The translations under genes were made by a program, and so were the position numbers. From NCBI RefSeq assembly GCF_025460805.1, contig NZ_JAMXFJ010000003.1:58518-122517 (forward strand): DNA of 64,000 bases, in the 5' to 3' direction. The notes beneath the pieces are model-generated. The model made no database searches. It was not told the origin of the DNA and was given only the letters and a program-made list of their open reading frames with translations. This document shows, piece by piece, positions 16,331-25,460 of this stretch (its first letter is position 1; each line of letters starts with the position of its first letter). This DNA comes from Microvirga sesbaniae (GTDB lineage: Bacteria > Pseudomonadota > Alphaproteobacteria > Rhizobiales > Beijerinckiaceae).

Positions 16331-17911
16331 GTGAAACAAAACTTCAAGCTTGGTGGATCGCTCGCGGCGGCTCTCGTCCTTGGAACCGTTCTTTGCGGCT
16401 CGGTTTCCGCGCAGACGCTGACCATGGGACTGCGCGCAGGACCGGACTCGATCGACCCGCATTGGTCGACACTCGGCAGTCAGGCGGAAGCGCTGCGCCA
16501 CATCTTCGATACGCTCGTGATGTCGGACGAGAACCTGGGCCTGAAGCCCGGTCTGGCGACCTCGTGGAAGCCCGTCGATGACACGACCTGGGAGTTCAAG
16601 ATCCGCGAGGGCGTGAAATTCCACGACGGATCGGAGCTGACGGCCGAGGACGTGAAGTTCTCGATCGATCGCATTCCGGTCGTCACCGGCCCCATGAGCA
16701 TGACGATCTACACGAAGCAGGTCGCGGAGACGAAGGTCGCCGACAAGTACACCTTGCACGTGAAGACCAAGGCTCCGGCGCCGACCCTTCCGAACGACTT
16801 CATCCGCCTCTTCGTGGTGTCGAAGAATGTCGGCATGGAGGCTCGCAACGAGCAGTTCAACTCCGGCAAGGCGGCGATCGGCACGGGTCCCTACAAGTTC
16901 GTGTCCTGGGAGCCCAAGGGCGATCTCGTCCTGGAGCGCTTCGACGGCTATTGGGGCCAGAAGCAGCCGTGGCAGAAGGTCGTCCGCAAGGAAATTCCGA
17001 GCGATCCCGCCCGCATGGCGGCCCTGAAGTCGGGTCAGGTGGACCTGGTCAACTACGTGCCGGCCACGGACTATGCTGCGATGCAGAAGGACAAGTCCGT
17101 CGACACCTTCGTCGCCGACTCGGTCTATTTTCTGAACATCACTCCGAACGTGAAGGAGACCCTCCCGAGAAAGGTGAAGGTCGACGGCAAGGAGATCGAC
17201 GCGAATCCGTTGCGGGATCCCAAGGTGCGTGAGGCCATGGATCTTGCGATCGACCGCAAGACATTGGTGCGTGTCGTCCTGGAAGGCCTGGGTCGCCCGG
17301 CCAACCAGTTGATGCCCGCCAACTTCTTCGGCGGCAACAAGAACCTGCCCGAGCGTCCTTACGACCTGTCCAAGGCCAAGCAGCTTCTCGCCGATGCGGG
17401 CTATCCGAAGGGCTTCGAGATCGATTTCCACTGCACCAACAACCGCCTGCCGGGCGATGGCGCGGTGTGCGAGGCGCTCTCGCAGATGTGGGCCCGGGCC
17501 GGCCTGAAGGTGAATGCCAACGCGCTCAACGGCACCGTGTTCTTCCCGGCTCAACAGAAGGGGGAATTCTCGCTGTGGATGAGCGGCTGGGGCACGCTGA
17601 CCGGTGAGGCGAGCTATACCTATGGCTCGCTCGTTCACACGGCGGACCCGCAGATCGGCCTCGGCGCGTTCAACAAGCAGGGTTACTCCAATCCGGAGGT
17701 CGACAAGCTGCTGGAAGAGGGCGCACGCACGATGGATGACCCGAAGCGCCGCGCCCTGTTCGAGAAGGTGACGGAGGTTTCCATGAACGATCGCGCGTTG
17801 ATCCCGACCGTCCAGATCCAGACAGTCTGGGCGGCCAAGAAGGGCATGCTCACCATCCCGCCGCGGGTCGACCAGGAGACCCTGGCCTATGAGATCAAGC
17901 CGAAGAGCTGA
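16331..17911 (+). CDS. Dipeptide-type ABC substrate-binding protein (SBP family 5)
   Basis: A 526-residue periplasmic binding protein with a signal peptide ending at VSAQ. The SBP_bac_5 core is clear: the entry region MGLRAGPDSIDPHW, the signature FKIREGVKFHDGSELTAEDVKFSID and the closing QTVWAAKKG segment. It starts at GTG 16331, with a purine-rich GGGGAAG upstream. It would capture peptides, opines or similar amino compounds and deliver them to the two permeases that follow. A strong hairpin sits between this gene and the permease genes, so the binding protein may be made in excess. Confidence 0.9.
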   Translation: MKQNFKLGGSLAAALVLGTVLCGSVSAQTLTMGLRAGPDSIDPHWSTLGSQAEALRHIFDTLVMSDENLGLKPGLATSWKPVDDTTWEFKIREGVKFHDGSELTAEDVKFSIDRIPVVTGPMSMTIYTKQVAETKVADKYTLHVKTKAPAPTLPNDFIRLFVVSKNVGMEARNEQFNSGKAAIGTGPYKFVSWEPKGDLVLERFDGYWGQKQPWQKVVRKEIPSDPARMAALKSGQVDLVNYVPATDYAAMQKDKSVDTFVADSVYFLNITPNVKETLPRKVKVDGKEIDANPLRDPKVREAMDLAIDRKTLVRVVLEGLGRPANQLMPANFFGGNKNLPERPYDLSKAKQLLADAGYPKGFEIDFHCTNNRLPGDGAVCEALSQMWARAGLKVNANALNGTVFFPAQQKGEFSLWMSGWGTLTGEASYTYGSLVHTADPQIGLGAFNKQGYSNPEVDKLLEEGARTMDDPKRRALFEKVTEVSMNDRALIPTVQIQTVWAAKKGMLTIPPRVDQETLAYEIKPKS

Positions 17912-17922
17912 TCGTACTCACA

Positions 17923-17946
17923 GGCGGCCGGCAAATGCCGGCCGCC
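17923..17946 (+). terminator. Strong hairpin after binding-protein gene
   Basis: GGCGGCCGGC-AAAT-GCCGGCCGCC is a perfect 10-base-pair stem with a four-base loop, 11 bases after the stop codon, followed by TTCCTTC rather than a true T-run. It is probably a leaky terminator or 3'-end stabiliser that sets the binding protein above the membrane genes. Confidence 0.65.
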
Positions 17947-18058
17947 TTCCTTCGGGCGGATGCGGCATCCCCCGGCAACCCCTGATCGATGCTCACCACA
18001 GAGCGCCCGGCCCCTCGACCCTCACATCACAACATCCTGGCACCATGCAAGAGACAGC

Positions 18059-19033
18059 ATGATTGGTTTTCTTATTCAGCGCGTCCTTCAGGCGCTCATG
18101 GTCGTGATCGCGATGTCCATCATCGTGTTCCTGGGCGTTTACGCGATCGGCAACCCGATCGACGTCATGATCGATCCTGCGTCCGACCAGGCATTGCGTG
18201 AGGCCCTGATCCGGCGCTACGGCCTCGACCTTCCCCTCTACGAGCAGTACTTCGTCTTCATGAGCAACATGCTGCATGGGGATCTGGGAGAGTCGTTCAT
18301 CTACCGGCTGCCTGTTCTGAACCTGATCTGGTCGCGGTTCCCGGCAACCCTGGAGCTTGCGTTGACCGCGATGCTGATCGCCACCTGTCTCGGCATTCCG
18401 CTAGGCTTATGGGCGGGCTACAAGCCTGAGTCGCTCTCCGCCAAGGCGATCATGGCGTTCTCGGTTCTCGGTTTCAGCGTTCCGAGCTTCTGGGTCGGGC
18501 TTCTGCTCATCATGGCGTTCGCGGTCGAACTCGGCTGGCTGCCGTCGGGCGGCCGCGGCCCGACCACCCACGTGCTCGGCATGAACCTGTCGATCACCTC
18601 TCTGGAGGGATGGAGTTACATCATCCTCCCGGCCTTCAATCTGGCACTGTTCAAACTGGGGCTTCTGATCCGGCTCACACGGGCGGGCACGGCCGAAGTG
18701 ATGAGCTCCGACTACGTGCGCTTCGCCCGGGCCCAAGGGTTGTCGGAGAGCAAGGTCGTCGGCCTTCACGTTCTCAAGAACATCTCGATCCCCATCGTGA
18801 CCGTGTTTGGGCTGGAGCTCGGCTCCACGCTTGCCTTCGCGGTGGTGACGGAAACCGTTTTCAACTGGCCCGGCATGGGCAAGCTGATCATCGATTCCAT
18901 CACCGTCCTCGACCGTCCTGTCATGGTCGCCTACCTCATCCTGGTCGTGTTCCTCTTCGTTATGATCAATCTTGTCGTCGATCTGGTCTATGGCCAGCTC
19001 GACCCGCGCATCCGTGTAAAGGCGGCGTCATGA
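18059..19033 (+). CDS. Dipeptide-type ABC permease, DppB-like
   Basis: A 324-residue inner-membrane protein with six predicted transmembrane segments. The N-terminal MIGFLIQRVLQALMVVIAMS and the loop GLDLPLYEQYFVFMSNMLHGDLGES are standard for DppB/GsiC, and the EAA-type loop (SSDYVRFARAQGLSESKVV) that contacts the ATPase is present. The ATG at 18059 begins the usual hydrophobic N-terminus; upstream in-frame codons are non-family. Its stop overlaps the DppC-like start (ATGA). Confidence 0.9.
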   Translation: MIGFLIQRVLQALMVVIAMSIIVFLGVYAIGNPIDVMIDPASDQALREALIRRYGLDLPLYEQYFVFMSNMLHGDLGESFIYRLPVLNLIWSRFPATLELALTAMLIATCLGIPLGLWAGYKPESLSAKAIMAFSVLGFSVPSFWVGLLLIMAFAVELGWLPSGGRGPTTHVLGMNLSITSLEGWSYIILPAFNLALFKLGLLIRLTRAGTAEVMSSDYVRFARAQGLSESKVVGLHVLKNISIPIVTVFGLELGSTLAFAVVTETVFNWPGMGKLIIDSITVLDRPVMVAYLILVVFLFVMINLVVDLVYGQLDPRIRVKAAS

Positions 19034-19941
19034 GCAGTTCTTCCGCTCTCCCGTTACCCGCTGAGACCAGCTGGAGCCGGGTCTCCAACTTCTGGTCGGA
19101 CTTCAGACAGAGCCCCGTCGCGGTCGCGGCCCTGATCGTGGTCGTGGTCGTGGTTCTCATGGCGGTTCTCGCGCCGTTCGTGACGCCGCAGGATCCCTAC
19201 AACCAGGAGGCACTCGATCTCTTCGATGCTCGCCTCGAGCCCGGGGAAGTCGGATCCGGCGGTTACGTCCACTGGCTCGGAACGGATGCCGCGGGCCGAG
19301 ACATCTTCTCGGCGATCCTCTACGGCCTGCGCACGAGTCTGATCGTGGGCGTGATGGCCGGCACGTTGGCACTCGTTCTCGGCACGACCGTCGGTCTTGT
19401 CGCGGCCTATTACGGCGGCCGCATCGAGGCGCTCATCATGCGCGTGATCGACCTTCAGCTCTCGCTTCCGGCGATCCTGCTCGCACTGGTTCTCGTCGCC
19501 ATGCTGGGGCAGGGGCTCATGCAGCTCGTCGCCGCGCTCGTTGCCGCGCAATATGCCTATTTCGCCCGCACGACTCACGGGGCGGCCAGTGCGGAGAGGC
19601 GCAAGGATTATATCGAGGCGGCGCTCTCGACCCCGCTGCCGGCCCGCCACGTGCTGTTCCGCCACCTCCTGCCCAATGCGTTGCCGCCGCTGATCGTGGT
19701 CGCGACCGTCCAGGTGGCGAACTCCATCGCCCTGGAAGCGACGCTCTCCTTTCTGGGGCTCGGGCTCCCCATCACGCAGCCGTCGCTGGGCTCCCTGATC
19801 TCCAACGGCTTCCAGTTCCTTCTGTCGGGGCGCTACTGGATCTCCATTTACCCGGGGATCGCCCTGATGCTGACCGTCGTGGCGATCAATCTGGTGGGAG
19901 ATCAGGTCCGTAACGTTCTGAATCCGAGGCGCAGCCGATGA
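19030..19941 (+). CDS. Dipeptide-type ABC permease, DppC-like
   Basis: A 303-residue second permease of the importer. It has the OppC N-terminal helix (PVAVAALIVVVVVVLMAVLAPF), the HWLGTDAAGRDIFSAILYGLRTSL signature and six transmembrane spans. Its ATPase loop (RRKDYIEAALSTPLPARHVLFRHLLPN) is clear. Start and stop overlap both neighbours by four bases, so the membrane and ATPase genes are translationally chained. Confidence 0.9.
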   Translation: MSSSSALPLPAETSWSRVSNFWSDFRQSPVAVAALIVVVVVVLMAVLAPFVTPQDPYNQEALDLFDARLEPGEVGSGGYVHWLGTDAAGRDIFSAILYGLRTSLIVGVMAGTLALVLGTTVGLVAAYYGGRIEALIMRVIDLQLSLPAILLALVLVAMLGQGLMQLVAALVAAQYAYFARTTHGAASAERRKDYIEAALSTPLPARHVLFRHLLPNALPPLIVVATVQVANSIALEATLSFLGLGLPITQPSLGSLISNGFQFLLSGRYWISIYPGIALMLTVVAINLVGDQVRNVLNPRRSR

Positions 19942-20957
19942 GCGACGCGGTTCTTCGTGTCAAAGACCTTCAGACCCAGTTCCAGTCCCGGGCCGGAGCC
20001 CTGAAGGCCGTCAACGGCGTCAGCTTCGAAGTCGGGCGCGGCCGCATCCTCGGGCTCGTCGGCGAGTCCGGATCGGGCAAGAGCGTCACGGGCTACTCCA
20101 TTCTCGGCCTGATCGAGCCTCCCGGCAGGATCGCGGGCGGTGAGGTTCTCCTGAACGGCAAGGACCTCACGCGCCTGAAAGGCGAGGCCATTCGCCAGGT
20201 TCGCGGTGCCCAGATCGCGATGGTCTTCCAGGACCCGATGATGACGCTCAACCCGGTCCTCAAGATCGGGACGCAGATGATCGCGGCGGTCAGGGCTCAC
20301 GACAGGGTCTCGCGCAAGGCTGCCCGCGCGAGAGCACGCGACGCCCTCGCCAAAGTGGGCATTCCGAGCCCGGAGGAGCGTCTCGACGCCTATCCGCATC
20401 AGCTCTCCGGCGGAATGCGACAGCGGGTGGCCATCGCCATCGCGCTCCTGCACAGCCCCGCCGTCATCATCGCGGACGAGCCGACGACCGCCCTCGACGT
20501 CTCCATCCAGGGGCAGATCCTGGCGGAAGTGCGACGCCTCGCCGACGAGACCGGGACGGCTTTCGTGTGGATCACCCACGATCTCGCGGTGGTCTCGAGC
20601 CTGGCAGACGACATCTGTGTCATGTATGCCGGGAAGGTGGTGGAAAGCGGTCCGGCCGCCGAGGTGATCGCCTCGCCACGCCATCCCTATACGGCCGGTC
20701 TGCTCGCATCCGTGCCTGCGGAGCACGAACCTGGAACCAAGCTGCCTCAGGTTCCCGGATCGACTCCCGCTCTGGCCAACCTGCCACCGGGGTGCGCCTT
20801 CGCGCCCAGGTGCGCCAAGGCGGGACCCGCCTGCACGACGACACCGCCTGTCCAGACCTTCGAGGACGGACGCACCGCCCTCTGCCATTATCCGATCGAG
20901 CCCGTTTCATGCCAGCCGCACTCCTTGACGTCGAACACGTATCGAAGCGCTTCGTAA
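19938..20957 (+). CDS. Dipeptide-type ABC ATPase, DppD-like
   Basis: A 339-residue cytoplasmic ATPase. Walker A is GESGSGKS, the Q-loop is FQDP, the ABC signature is LSGGMRQR, Walker B is [12 protein letters not shown] and the H-loop is ITHDLAV. The oligopeptide C-terminal domain carries the Cys cluster (GCAFAPRCAKAGPAC) typical of DppD. Its 3' end overlaps the DppF-like gene by 49 bases, which gives an atypical final stretch (CQPHSLTSNTYRSAS). Confidence 0.92.
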   Translation: MSDAVLRVKDLQTQFQSRAGALKAVNGVSFEVGRGRILGLVGESGSGKSVTGYSILGLIEPPGRIAGGEVLLNGKDLTRLKGEAIRQVRGAQIAMVFQDPMMTLNPVLKIGTQMIAAVRAHDRVSRKAARARARDALAKVGIPSPEERLDAYPHQLSGGMRQRVAIAIALLHSPAVIIADEPTTALDVSIQGQILAEVRRLADETGTAFVWITHDLAVVSSLADDICVMYAGKVVESGPAAEVIASPRHPYTAGLLASVPAEHEPGTKLPQVPGSTPALANLPPGCAFAPRCAKAGPACTTTPPVQTFEDGRTALCHYPIEPVSCQPHSLTSNTYRSAS

Positions 20958-21913
20958 AGCACCCGAATCTCGGCGAGCGCATCGCCGGGCTTCTCGGTGC
21001 AGGACCGAAGGCCGAGACCGTGCGCGCGGTGACCAATGTCAGCCTCACGGTCGCAAAGGGCGAGGTCGTGGGCCTCGTCGGAGAATCCGGCTGCGGGAAA
21101 TCGACCCTCGGCCGGATGATCGCCGGCATCTACACCCCGAGCGACGGCAAGATCCTGTTCGACAGGGCGCCGGTCGCGAAGTCGCAGGGACGGCGCACGC
21201 AGAAGCTGACGACGCGTGTCCAGATGATCCATCAGGATCCCTTCGCGAGCCTCAATCCGCGCATCCGGATCGGCGATACGGTCGCCGAAGGTCCGGTGGC
21301 GCACGGCATCGTGAAGCCCCGCGAGGCAGATGCCTATGTGGCGGATCTCCTCGGGCGTGTCGGCCTCGATCCCGGTTACCGCAGGCGGTTCCCGCATCAG
21401 TTCTCCGGTGGTCAGCGCCAGCGCATCGCCATCGCCCGCGCGCTTGCCATGAAGCCCGACCTTCTGGTCCTCGACGAGCCCGTGGCGTCTCTCGACGTCT
21501 CGATCCAGGCGCAGGTGCTCAACCTGTTCATGGATCTGCGTCGGGATCTGGATTTGACCGGGATCTTCATCAGCCACGATCTCGGTGTCGTGCGCCATGT
21601 GTCCGACCGGGTCGCGATCATGTATCTCGGTCGCATCGTCGAGATGGCGCCGACGTCCGAACTCTATGCGAGCCCGAACCATCCCTATACGCGCGCTCTC
21701 TTCGAGAGCGTGCCTCGCATCGGCGTGGGCCGGAAGGATTTCCGCCCGATCGCCGGCGAAATTCCATCCCCGCTGCACCCGCCGAGCGGATGCCACTTCC
21801 ATCCGCGGTGTCCTTTCGCGGGCCCGCGCTGCAAGCGGGAGGCGCCCGCACTGACCGCGATCGCGCCTGGCCGGTCCTCCGCCTGTCATCTCAACACCGG
21901 CGGTACGGAATAA
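20909..21913 (+). CDS. Dipeptide-type ABC ATPase, DppF-like
   Basis: A 334-residue second ATPase of the importer. Walker A is GESGCGKST, the signature FSGGQRQR and Walker B DLLVLDEPVASLD; the C-terminal Cys motif is HFHPRCPFAGPRC. The ATG at 20909 is preferred because LLDVEHVSKRF follows at the family position. It pairs with the DppD-like subunit to form the heterodimeric motor. The M32 carboxypeptidase begins 18 bases downstream. Confidence 0.92.
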   Translation: MPAALLDVEHVSKRFVKHPNLGERIAGLLGAGPKAETVRAVTNVSLTVAKGEVVGLVGESGCGKSTLGRMIAGIYTPSDGKILFDRAPVAKSQGRRTQKLTTRVQMIHQDPFASLNPRIRIGDTVAEGPVAHGIVKPREADAYVADLLGRVGLDPGYRRRFPHQFSGGQRQRIAIARALAMKPDLLVLDEPVASLDVSIQAQVLNLFMDLRRDLDLTGIFISHDLGVVRHVSDRVAIMYLGRIVEMAPTSELYASPNHPYTRALFESVPRIGVGRKDFRPIAGEIPSPLHPPSGCHFHPRCPFAGPRCKREAPALTAIAPGRSSACHLNTGGTE

Positions 21914-21931
21914 TCGAGACGATCGAAAGAC

Positions 21932-23455
21932 ATGACCCAGCAAGCCTCCCTCGCGGCGCTCCAGGAGCGCGTTGCCGCCGTCAACGACGTCCTCAATGCG
22001 GTGTCGGTCCTCACCTGGGATTCCCGCACCATGATGCCGGCCGGCGGAGCGGAAACCCGTGGCCTTCAGATCGCGACGCTGACCCGGATCGCCCGCGATC
22101 TGCTTCTCGCGCCGCAGACCGAGAAGGCCCTGGAGGAAGCCGAGCGGGCGACGGAAGGCTTCGGAGAGGATGCCGCCGAACGACGCATGGTGCAGCAGAC
22201 CCGCCATGCGGTGGAGCACCATAAGCGTGTTCCGGCCTCTCTGATCCAGGAGCGGGCGGCCCTTCGCACGGTCGCGCAGGCGGCCTGGATCGAGGCTCGC
22301 TCGAAGAGCGAGTTCACCCTCTTCTCGCCCCATCTTGCCAGGACCGTTGCGCTATCCCGCGCCTATGCCGACTGCATCGGCTGGGACGAGCATCCCTATG
22401 ACGCGATGGTTTCGATCTACGAGCCCGGCGAGACGGCGGCGAGCCTAAAAAAGCTGTTCACCGCCTTGCGGGCCGGGCTGCTGCCTATCCTGGATGCCGC
22501 GAGGGCTCGTCCCCAGCCCCGCTCCGACTTCCTGTTCCGCGCGTTTCCCGAGGAGGGGCAGAGGGCCTTCGGGCTGAGCCTCGCCGAGAAGCTCGGCTAC
22601 GACCTCCGGCGCGGGCGTCTGGACACCACCGTCCATCCGTTCGAGGTGTCGTTCACCCGCAACGATGTGCGGATTACGACCCGCTATAACCGCAACTACC
22701 TGCCTGCCTCCATTTTCGGGACCGCTCACGAGACCGGACACGGCCTTTACGAGCAAGGGGTCGATCCGGCCCATACCCGAACGGCGCTGGCGACCGATCT
22801 CGTCGGTCTCTATGCGGTCGGGGGAACGAGCTTCGGGGCCCACGAGTCCCAATCGCGTCTTTGGGAGAACCACATCGTGCGAAGCCGGACGTTCTGGCGC
22901 CGGCACTTCTCCGAGTTGCGGCAGCATTTCCCGGATCAACTCGGCGATGTCGGCGCAGACGAGTTCTATCGGGCCGTCACCCGCGTCGAGCCCGGCTTCA
23001 TCCGGGTCGAGGCGGATGAGCTGACCTACGATTTCCATATCATGCTGCGCGCCGACATCGAATGCGCGCTCATGGACGGCTCGCTTCCCGTCGGCGATCT
23101 ACCGGAGGCCTGGAACGCGGCCATCAGGCGTGACCTCGACCTTGTGGTTCCCGACGACGCCCGCGGAGTCCTGCAGGATGTGCATTGGTCCACCGGCTAT
23201 ATCGGCTCCTTCCCGACCTACACCATCGGAAATGTCATGGGCGCTCAGGTGATGGACACCTTGTGCAGCCGAAATTCGTCTCTCGGTGACGCGATCGAGG
23301 CAGGACATTATGCAGTCCTTGCGGACGAACTCCGCACCCGGATCTGGCAGCACGGTCGCCGGTTCACGCGCGACGAACTGCTGGAGCGCGAAACAGGTCG
23401 CCCGCTCGATCCGGGCCCGTACCTTCGATACCTGCGCGGCAAATACGGGGCTTGA
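21932..23455 (+). CDS. M32-family metallocarboxypeptidase (Taq type)
   Basis: A 507-residue cytoplasmic zinc carboxypeptidase. The HEXXH site is HETGH at 266-270 and the third ligand lies in HESQSRLWENH (304-314), both intact, with the family's DxRxT-like and GxxQ-like regions around RITTRYN and HWSTGYIGSFPTY. It removes C-terminal residues, usually not Pro. Eighteen bases behind the importer, it is the natural first processing enzyme for imported peptides, complementing the P1 and isoaspartyl peptidases of the other arm. Confidence 0.92.
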   Translation: MTQQASLAALQERVAAVNDVLNAVSVLTWDSRTMMPAGGAETRGLQIATLTRIARDLLLAPQTEKALEEAERATEGFGEDAAERRMVQQTRHAVEHHKRVPASLIQERAALRTVAQAAWIEARSKSEFTLFSPHLARTVALSRAYADCIGWDEHPYDAMVSIYEPGETAASLKKLFTALRAGLLPILDAARARPQPRSDFLFRAFPEEGQRAFGLSLAEKLGYDLRRGRLDTTVHPFEVSFTRNDVRITTRYNRNYLPASIFGTAHETGHGLYEQGVDPAHTRTALATDLVGLYAVGGTSFGAHESQSRLWENHIVRSRTFWRRHFSELRQHFPDQLGDVGADEFYRAVTRVEPGFIRVEADELTYDFHIMLRADIECALMDGSLPVGDLPEAWNAAIRRDLDLVVPDDARGVLQDVHWSTGYIGSFPTYTIGNVMGAQVMDTLCSRNSSLGDAIEAGHYAVLADELRTRIWQHGRRFTRDELLERETGRPLDPGPYLRYLRGKYGA

Positions 23456-23479
23456 GCGGTCCGTTGCCCGGCCCAGGCA

Positions 23480-23574
23480 AAGTGCATTATTCGGCGAAGT
23501 GGATCCGGTTCGCCGTTGAAAATGCGGTAAGCCAAAGAAGAGAGATGATTCCACTCGAGTGGAAACAGCTCCAG
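23480..23574. repeat. 95-base dispersed repeat, copy 2 (inverted)
   Basis: Inverted counterpart of 7614-7708. The first core here is TTCCACTCGAGTGGAA as read from either strand, a perfect palindrome; the second core is GGCGAAGTGGATCCGGTTCGCC. It lies 25 bases after the carboxypeptidase stop. Confidence 0.75.
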
Positions 23575-23696
23575 CAACACGGAGCAGACTCGGCCACGTT
23601 CCGAGAAACAGGTAAATATACTTATACTAAAGTAGGCCTGCATTAACCACACATCATGTATTGCGGAGCAAATCACAATAAACGTGGGGCTCCTCA

Positions 23697-25400
23697 GTGC
23701 TGAATAAGGTTACATTGTCCATGAAGATCATGGCACTCGTCGCCGTGATCATCGTCGCGACCGCCGGGACCATGTGGTTCGCGGCCTCGCGACAGGTCTG
23801 GTCCGATCTGGAGGCGCAGCAGCAGCAGAAGGCCGAGCAATACCTGCGCAGCCTTTCTCTGGTCTATGCCGCCCGGGTGTCCGGCGCCGAGGCCAAGATC
23901 GAGCAGGGACGGGTCGCCCGCGTCGTGAGCCCCTCGCTGGCCGAGTTCAAGGACTTCGCGGTCGTCGACGATTCGGTGTCCTATGTCGGCGGGAACGCCA
24001 CGATCTTCACCTTCGACGCAGCTCAAGACGCGTTCATCCGCCGCGTGACGACCGTGAAGAAGGAGAACGGCGAACGGGCGGTCGGAACGGCGCTGGCTCC
24101 CGACAGCCCGGCCCAGGCTCATGTCCGCCGGGGAGAGGCCTATTATGGCCCGACCATGCTCTTCGGTACTCGGTTCTACACCGCCTATCAGCCGACCTTC
24201 GACAAGGCCGGCAAGGTCAACGGCATTCTTTATGTCGGCGTGCCGGTTGCCGATCTCCATGACGCATATTCTTCGACGATGGCGATGCTGACGATCGCAG
24301 CCGGTGTGACTGCCGCTCTCGCGTGCATCGGCGCCCTGCTGATCGCCACACGCCTCTTCCGGCCCCTGAAGGAGATCACTCTTCGTGTCGAGAGGCTGGC
24401 AGAGGGTGACCTGGACAGCGCCATCGGCCATCAGGATCGCGGCGACGAGATCGGTGCGGTGGCCAAGTCCCTGCAGGTCTTCAGGAACGCCTTGATCGCG
24501 CAGCGGCGGGCAGACGAAGCGGCGGCCCTGGAGCAGGAGGCCAAGACGCGTCGTGCTCAGATGCTGGACGAACTCACGCAGCACTTCGAAGGGAAGGTCT
24601 CGTCCCTGACCCGACGCCTGTCCGTCGCCGCATCCGACCTGGAGACCACCGCCCGATCCATGACGTCGGTTGCCGACAAGGCTACGCACCAGTCCGTGGG
24701 CGTCGCATCCGCCTCGCAGCAGACCTCCGCCAACGTGCAGACTGTCGCGGCCGCAACGGAGGAGCTGTCGATCTCGATTCGAGAGATCTCCGCCCAGGTC
24801 GCTCAGTCCTCGGGCATTGCGGAGCGAGCCGTGACCGACGCGCAGCGTACCAACGGAATCGTGCAGATGCTCGCGGGCTCCGCCGACAAGATCGGTCACG
24901 TGGTCCAGCTCATCAACAGCATTGCGTCCCAGACCAACCTGCTGGCCCTGAACGCGACCATCGAGGCTGCCCGCGCGGGCGAGGCTGGCAAGGGCTTCGC
25001 CGTGGTGGCCTCCGAGGTGAAGGAACTCGCCAACCAGACGTCGCGCGCCACCGAGGAGATCTCGGGCCAGATTGCCAGCGTTCAGCAGGTGACGGCCGAG
25101 GCCGTGCAGGCCATCCAGGCGATCGCCGGCACGATCGGCGAGATGTCCCAGATCTCGGTGGCGATCGCGGCCGCCATGGAAGAGCAGGGGGCTGCCACGG
25201 CCGAGATCTCGCGCAACGTCCAGGAAGCGGCCCGCGGCACCGAGGTCGTCACCGGCAGCATTGGGGAGGTTCGCCGGGCTGCTGGAGACACGGGAGCGGC
25301 TGCAACCCAGGTCCTCGCGGCTGCCCAGGAGCTGGCGCGGCATTCCGCCAGCCTCGGACAGGAGGTCGATCACTTCCTGTCCGGGGTCAAAGCGGCCTAA
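23697..25400 (+). CDS. Methyl-accepting chemotaxis protein with periplasmic Cache domain
   Basis: A 567-residue chemoreceptor. The first transmembrane helix is at about 10-30, a periplasmic Cache-type sensor at about 35-190 ([28 protein letters not shown] is characteristic), the second helix at 196-220, HAMP at 217-275, and the signalling domain at about 330-540. The hairpin tip is recognisable by [20 protein letters not shown] and [20 protein letters not shown]. No CheR-binding pentapeptide is seen at the C-terminus. The start is GTG at 23697, with ATG 23721 possible. The ligand is unknown; its place beside the peptide importer makes an amino compound plausible. Confidence 0.92.
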   Translation: MLNKVTLSMKIMALVAVIIVATAGTMWFAASRQVWSDLEAQQQQKAEQYLRSLSLVYAARVSGAEAKIEQGRVARVVSPSLAEFKDFAVVDDSVSYVGGNATIFTFDAAQDAFIRRVTTVKKENGERAVGTALAPDSPAQAHVRRGEAYYGPTMLFGTRFYTAYQPTFDKAGKVNGILYVGVPVADLHDAYSSTMAMLTIAAGVTAALACIGALLIATRLFRPLKEITLRVERLAEGDLDSAIGHQDRGDEIGAVAKSLQVFRNALIAQRRADEAAALEQEAKTRRAQMLDELTQHFEGKVSSLTRRLSVAASDLETTARSMTSVADKATHQSVGVASASQQTSANVQTVAAATEELSISIREISAQVAQSSGIAERAVTDAQRTNGIVQMLAGSADKIGHVVQLINSIASQTNLLALNATIEAARAGEAGKGFAVVASEVKELANQTSRATEEISGQIASVQQVTAEAVQAIQAIAGTIGEMSQISVAIAAAMEEQGAATAEISRNVQEAARGTEVVTGSIGEVRRAAGDTGAAATQVLAAAQELARHSASLGQEVDHFLSGVKAA

Positions 25401-25424
25401 GCTCTCCTCGCATTCGCCGTCAAA

Positions 25425-25458
25425 GAGAGCCGCCGCGGAAGGATCTGCCGCGGCTCTC
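25425..25458. terminator. Bidirectional hairpin between convergent genes
   Basis: GAGAGCCGC (25425-25433) pairs perfectly with GCGGCTCTC (25450-25458) around a 16-base GC-rich loop. It lies between the chemoreceptor stop and the SIP stop, so it can end both transcripts. There is no T-run. Confidence 0.65.
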
Positions 25459-25460
25459 CG

